This document shows positions 61,201 to 64,000 of a DNA stretch of 64,000 nucleotides, in pieces; position 1 is the first letter of the stretch, and the number at the start of each line of letters is the position of its first letter. The DNA comes from Zygnema circumcarinatum. Taxonomy: Eukaryota > Streptophyta > Zygnematophyceae > Zygnematales > Zygnemataceae. The notes beneath the pieces were generated by a model. The model had not been told where the DNA came from, made no database searches, and saw only the letters and a list, made by a program, of their open reading frames with translations. The stretch spans positions 2,164,241 to 2,228,240 of the forward strand of contig CM074816.1 in assembly GCA_037447605.1 (NCBI GenBank), written 5' to 3'. Made by a program: the position numbers and the translations under genes.

Positions 61201-62855
61201 GATTAATTAAATGGCATCAGTCAATCAAGCTTATGATGCACCAATAAAAAAAGCAGATGAGTTTCTCAAAGGCAAAGAAGTAACCCAATGACTATATATG
61301 CTAAGTATAATGTTGCTGCAAACATTGAGACGTGGGCCCAAGTCCCACGCTCATTGCTAGTCCCATCCGATTCCTTGTCTTCAGCATGAGAAGCTTACAG
61401 TTGCTTACTCCCGGGTAGATACCGGTAGTAGTTAATGCTGGAACTCCAGCAGCTCGAGCCTTATCGTGGAGGGCTCGGACACTCTGAGAATAATCTCGAT
61501 CATCACAAACATCCATGTATGGAATCTGCCACATTCCAGCTCCAAATGCTGTTCAACCTCTACTAACGGCCAATAAGATGGTGCCTAGATAGACAGTGAT
61601 AGGAGACGAGAAGCTCGGAAAACAAATCCTGTAGTTTAGCATGAACAAGGCATTATGCTGCTCAGAGTATTCTAGCGACTGACTCGGGCCACCCTTCAAG
61701 GGATAGAGGAGTTTTCGCTGCCAGACAGCAGACCTTCAGATCAATGGCTGCCTCCAGCACTGCACAACGTCCCTTTCGTTGAAATGGCCCGGCCGAGTGT
61801 ATCACTAAATCAGCACCTGCGCAAAACATTGCACCCGCTCTCTTTAATGATACTCATGTTATGACCAATTTATCACATTTTTGCGGTTCATATTCATGAG
61901 AGAATTCTCGAGAGGATGGCCGAGAGATACCATCCAGAGTTTCTCGTAAATCGGAATCGTTGTCAATATCACACTGTACAAATGTCGCATTGCCATTCAA
62001 ACGTGAACAAACTTCTTCGCCTCGTGCCCTGTGCACATAACAAAATAACCCAAGGAATCTCAGGTGCTCGTCCGACCGACAGGTCGAAGAGGATGGCTCC
62101 TAGCAGGAGGCATATCGATTCGAAATCACAAGGTAAAGGAATACAGACTTGTTGTCAAGTGTTCAAAAGCTACTCCTACCTAAACGATAATCGCTCGTTT
62201 GCACGTTGTTAAGAAGTGACAAATGACCCGCAGCAGCTAGGCACTGACAGTAATGAATGCCATTAAAACGGACATGGAAAGGCAGCAGGATATACCTGTC
62301 CCTGCCTGCAATTACCAAATCAATGGAGATATCGGAGCTGCTTCGTTTTCCGCCGAAACTAAAGTCGAGCAAACTTGCAGCTGAAGATGATCCAACTCTC
62401 CCACTTCCACCTAACACTACCACCCTCTTCCTGTCAACTCTAACCGAGTCACTGCTATCTGTATCTGCTGCCACTCCTGAGGAAGCCACCCTACACTGCG
62501 TCACGCTTCCAAGCTTTTGGGTGCTGGCTTTCAGGCAACGTTTAAATAATCTCTCTCCGTCAGCATGAGGCAAGGAGACGGCAGCGGGTGGCAGAGAACT
62601 CGATGAGCACCTACAGACCCTCACACCACTCTGTTTCCTAAATATGTCATTAAATTTTCCGCCATTCAATGGAACGGGCGGAAAGAAATTCTGCACAGTG
62701 AATTCATGAGCGCGATTCCAGCGAAAGGCCTGAGGCGCCGGAGCAGCCACTGCCGCCATGGCCATGGCCGCCAGCCTCCTCCTCCAGCACTGGTAGTCTG
62801 CCACCTCTCCTGGAGAACGCGACGGTGCGGGAAACGCCCTCAGGGCCCCATTCAC
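58217..62855 (-). CDS. Plastid-type saccharopine-dehydrogenase-like oxidoreductase (At1g50450 type), 13 exons, 548 residues
   Basis: NAD(P)-binding Rossmann protein of the saccharopine-dehydrogenase-like family. Thirteen exons join in frame (1,647 nt): 62855-62296, 62028-61931, 61816-61734, 61525-61399, 61161-61077, 60761-60664, 60286-60202, 59961-59838, 59636-59535, 59320-59256, 58904-58823, 58546-58467, 58274-58217. The nucleotide-binding loop is VVVLGGSGRVGS (near residue 145), followed by DLVIAGRDR, HSAGPFQ, YMDVCDD, ALTTTGIYPGVSN, AGSGGAGPTILATSYLLLGE, GVPSVSARFGTDPPFWNW, and AMLEGSTQPGVWFPEE. About 140 N-terminal residues before the Rossmann fold are consistent with a plastid transit peptide. 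A second in-frame ATG is at 62765. The plant homolog I compare with has no firmly known reaction, so no substrate is assigned. Confidence 0.93.
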
Positions 62856-63128
62856 CGCACCGTATCATATCGTATCGTCTAATATCGCATTGAATCGTAT
62901 CGTATTTACAATATTGTGGTTTACCGTATCTTCAAGTATCGTATTTACATGTATCGTATAATAGCATATCGTATCGTTTTGTTTCGTATCGTATCGTATA
63001 TTAGCAGTATGTACGTTCCCTGCGGGGAGCGGGCGGCCGCCATGGCTGCCGGAGGCTGGCGGAGGATGCCTCCGGTTGGGCCCCACAGCGCGCTCGCACC
63101 GCTATGAGAGCAGCGCGCTGTTGGCAGC
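62856..63128. promoter_or_regulatory. Divergent promoter region oxidoreductase/GT47-2 with a CGTAT repeat field
   Basis: 273 bp between opposing start codons. The first half is a degenerate (CGTAT)n field and the second half is GC-rich with ccatggc motifs. See the repeat entry for the field. Confidence 0.55.
62864..63003. repeat. Degenerate (CGTAT)n repeat
   Basis: About 140 bp built from cgtat/tatcg units with point changes and small spacers (for example atcgtatcgt, cgtatcgtatcgtat). It starts only about 10 bp from the oxidoreductase start codon on its 5' side, so much of it may be 5' UTR or core promoter. Confidence 0.9.
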
Positions 63129-63833
63129 ATGAGCCACGCGAGCAGCCAGCTGGAAGGGGCAGGCCCGCTGCCTACGGCTGCTCAAGGGAGCCTCGAATCA
63201 CCTTCACCAGCACGATCGTCAGGGAGGCGCAGGCGCCATGGCGCCGTGCGCATGGCAGCACTTGTCTCAGTGCTCGTTGTTTTTGTCGGTCTTGACTTTT
63301 TCGATTTGGCGTGGCGGGATAAGCAGTCGCTGGACTCGTCTCGGCATTCAAAAGCAGTCGGCGAACGAGCTTTCGACAGCGCCACCAGTGGCAAGGCTGC
63401 TGAATCTGACAGTGCTCACAGCAACTTGGTGCTGAATTCCGATTCCAATCAAATTGGCGATGTTAAGGAAGGGAACAGTACAACACCACGCCGAGAGGGG
63501 GAGGAAAGCTCAGGATTTGCAGAAAATGGAGGTACGGGGCTGCATTTCTGGCGTGGTGCCCCTTGGAGGCAGGAAGTTGGAGAATGGTTCAGTGAATGTG
63601 GAGGGACCTCTGCACCGATCCGCGTACTTGAGGTGAGATAAAGGTCTTGGAAGCAAGCTTGTACTGGAGCTTGGAAATAGGATGGAGAGTGTGCAAGGAA
63701 AAGCGAGCACTATGTGACAATGGGTGGAAGGTGTGGCAGGTAGTGGAGGACAAGGAGTGTCCTCGCAGCTGTAGCGGTAATGGCGTTTGCAACCATGAAC
63801 TTGGAGAATGCCGATGTTCGCATGGTTACAAAG
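63129..63833 (+). CDS. GT47-2: second exostosin-family glycosyltransferase, 5' part only
   Basis: Paralog of GT47-1, cut by the window end. Exon 1 (63129-63632) encodes a basic cytosolic tail (SGRRRRHGAVR), a signal anchor (MAALVSVLVVFVGLDFF, about residues 42-58), a Ser/Asp-rich stem, and WRGAPWRQEVGEW. Exon 2 (63740-63833) encodes an EGF-like module (CSGNGVCNHELGECRC). Both exon-1 ends are phase 0 and both second exons are exactly 94 nt, the same as in GT47-1, so the gene pair shares intron positions. The rest (63834-64000) reads as intron. The start at 63129 gives a type II topology; an internal ATG at 63252 would remove the basic tail. Confidence 0.85.
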
Positions 63834-64000
63834 GTATTCCCACATTTAGCGAGCGTGTGGTCTCAAATGACCGTCAATGCCGATCATAATGCTGCTTTCG
63901 CCTTGCACATGCCGCCACTGGCTTAGTTCGTGTGTGGTTCGTTGCGGGTGTGTGTTCCATTTGTACAGTAACTTCATCAGAACCTTGACGAAATAATGCC

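Overview
This is a stretch of an intron-dense eukaryotic nuclear genome. Every gene I could reconstruct is split into short exons with GT-AG (occasionally GC-AG) introns. The proteins point to the green lineage: two plant-type callose synthases, two GT47 exostosins with EGF-like modules, a plant CAT-type amino-acid permease, an FTSH4-like mitochondrial i-AAA protease, SRP14, a CbbY-like HAD phosphatase and a plastid-type saccharopine-dehydrogenase-like oxidoreductase. A unicellular or simple green alga, possibly an early-diverging streptophyte, fits best. This is inference from family content and gene structure; nothing in the window fixes the species. There are no bacterial genes, CRISPR arrays, rRNAs or tRNAs that I can support, and no recognisable transposon ORF.

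Layout: CalS1 (minus, 598-16897) and CalS2 (plus, 17302-29314) are head-to-head callose synthase paralogs separated by about 400 bp that include a 10-base assembly gap. GT47-1 (minus, 29722-37368) converges on CalS2. A 3.6 kb GC-rich, repeat-bearing region (37369-40962) separates GT47-1 from the CAT transporter (plus, 40963-46468). The FtsH-type protease follows (plus, about 47907-51687) and converges on SRP14 (minus, 52543-53750). SRP14 is divergent from the HAD phosphatase (plus, 54020-57290), which converges on the saccharopine-dehydrogenase-like gene (minus, 58217-62855). That gene in turn is divergent from GT47-2 (plus, 63129 onward, cut by the window end). Apart from CAT and FtsH, neighbours alternate strand, and three divergent pairs share only about 270-400 bp.

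Function: CalS1 and CalS2 should make beta-1,3-glucan at the plasma membrane, and the two GT47 proteins should be Golgi type II glycosyltransferases acting on wall or extracellular glycans. Half of the window is therefore cell-surface carbohydrate synthesis. The remaining genes are housekeeping or organellar and give no sign of an operon-like unit.

The most informative observations are structural. (1) A 1,395-nt intronless exon in CalS2 exactly replaces a region that has about ten introns in CalS1, which suggests a cDNA-mediated rewrite. (2) A 95-bp sequence occurs twice, about 92% identical, in two introns of the CAT gene (introner-like). (3) There are an 18-nt and a 24-nt microexon, two GC-AG introns, and an SRP14 gene whose first coding exon is only the ATG. 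(4) Intronic and promoter satellites are present, including a 9 x 11-bp telomere-like minisatellite.

Exon boundaries were read by eye from splice consensus, reading-frame continuity and paralog or family homology. They are reliable to a base or two where stated as resolved. The 5' ends of FtsH and some small exons of CalS1, CalS2 and GT47-1 are unresolved.
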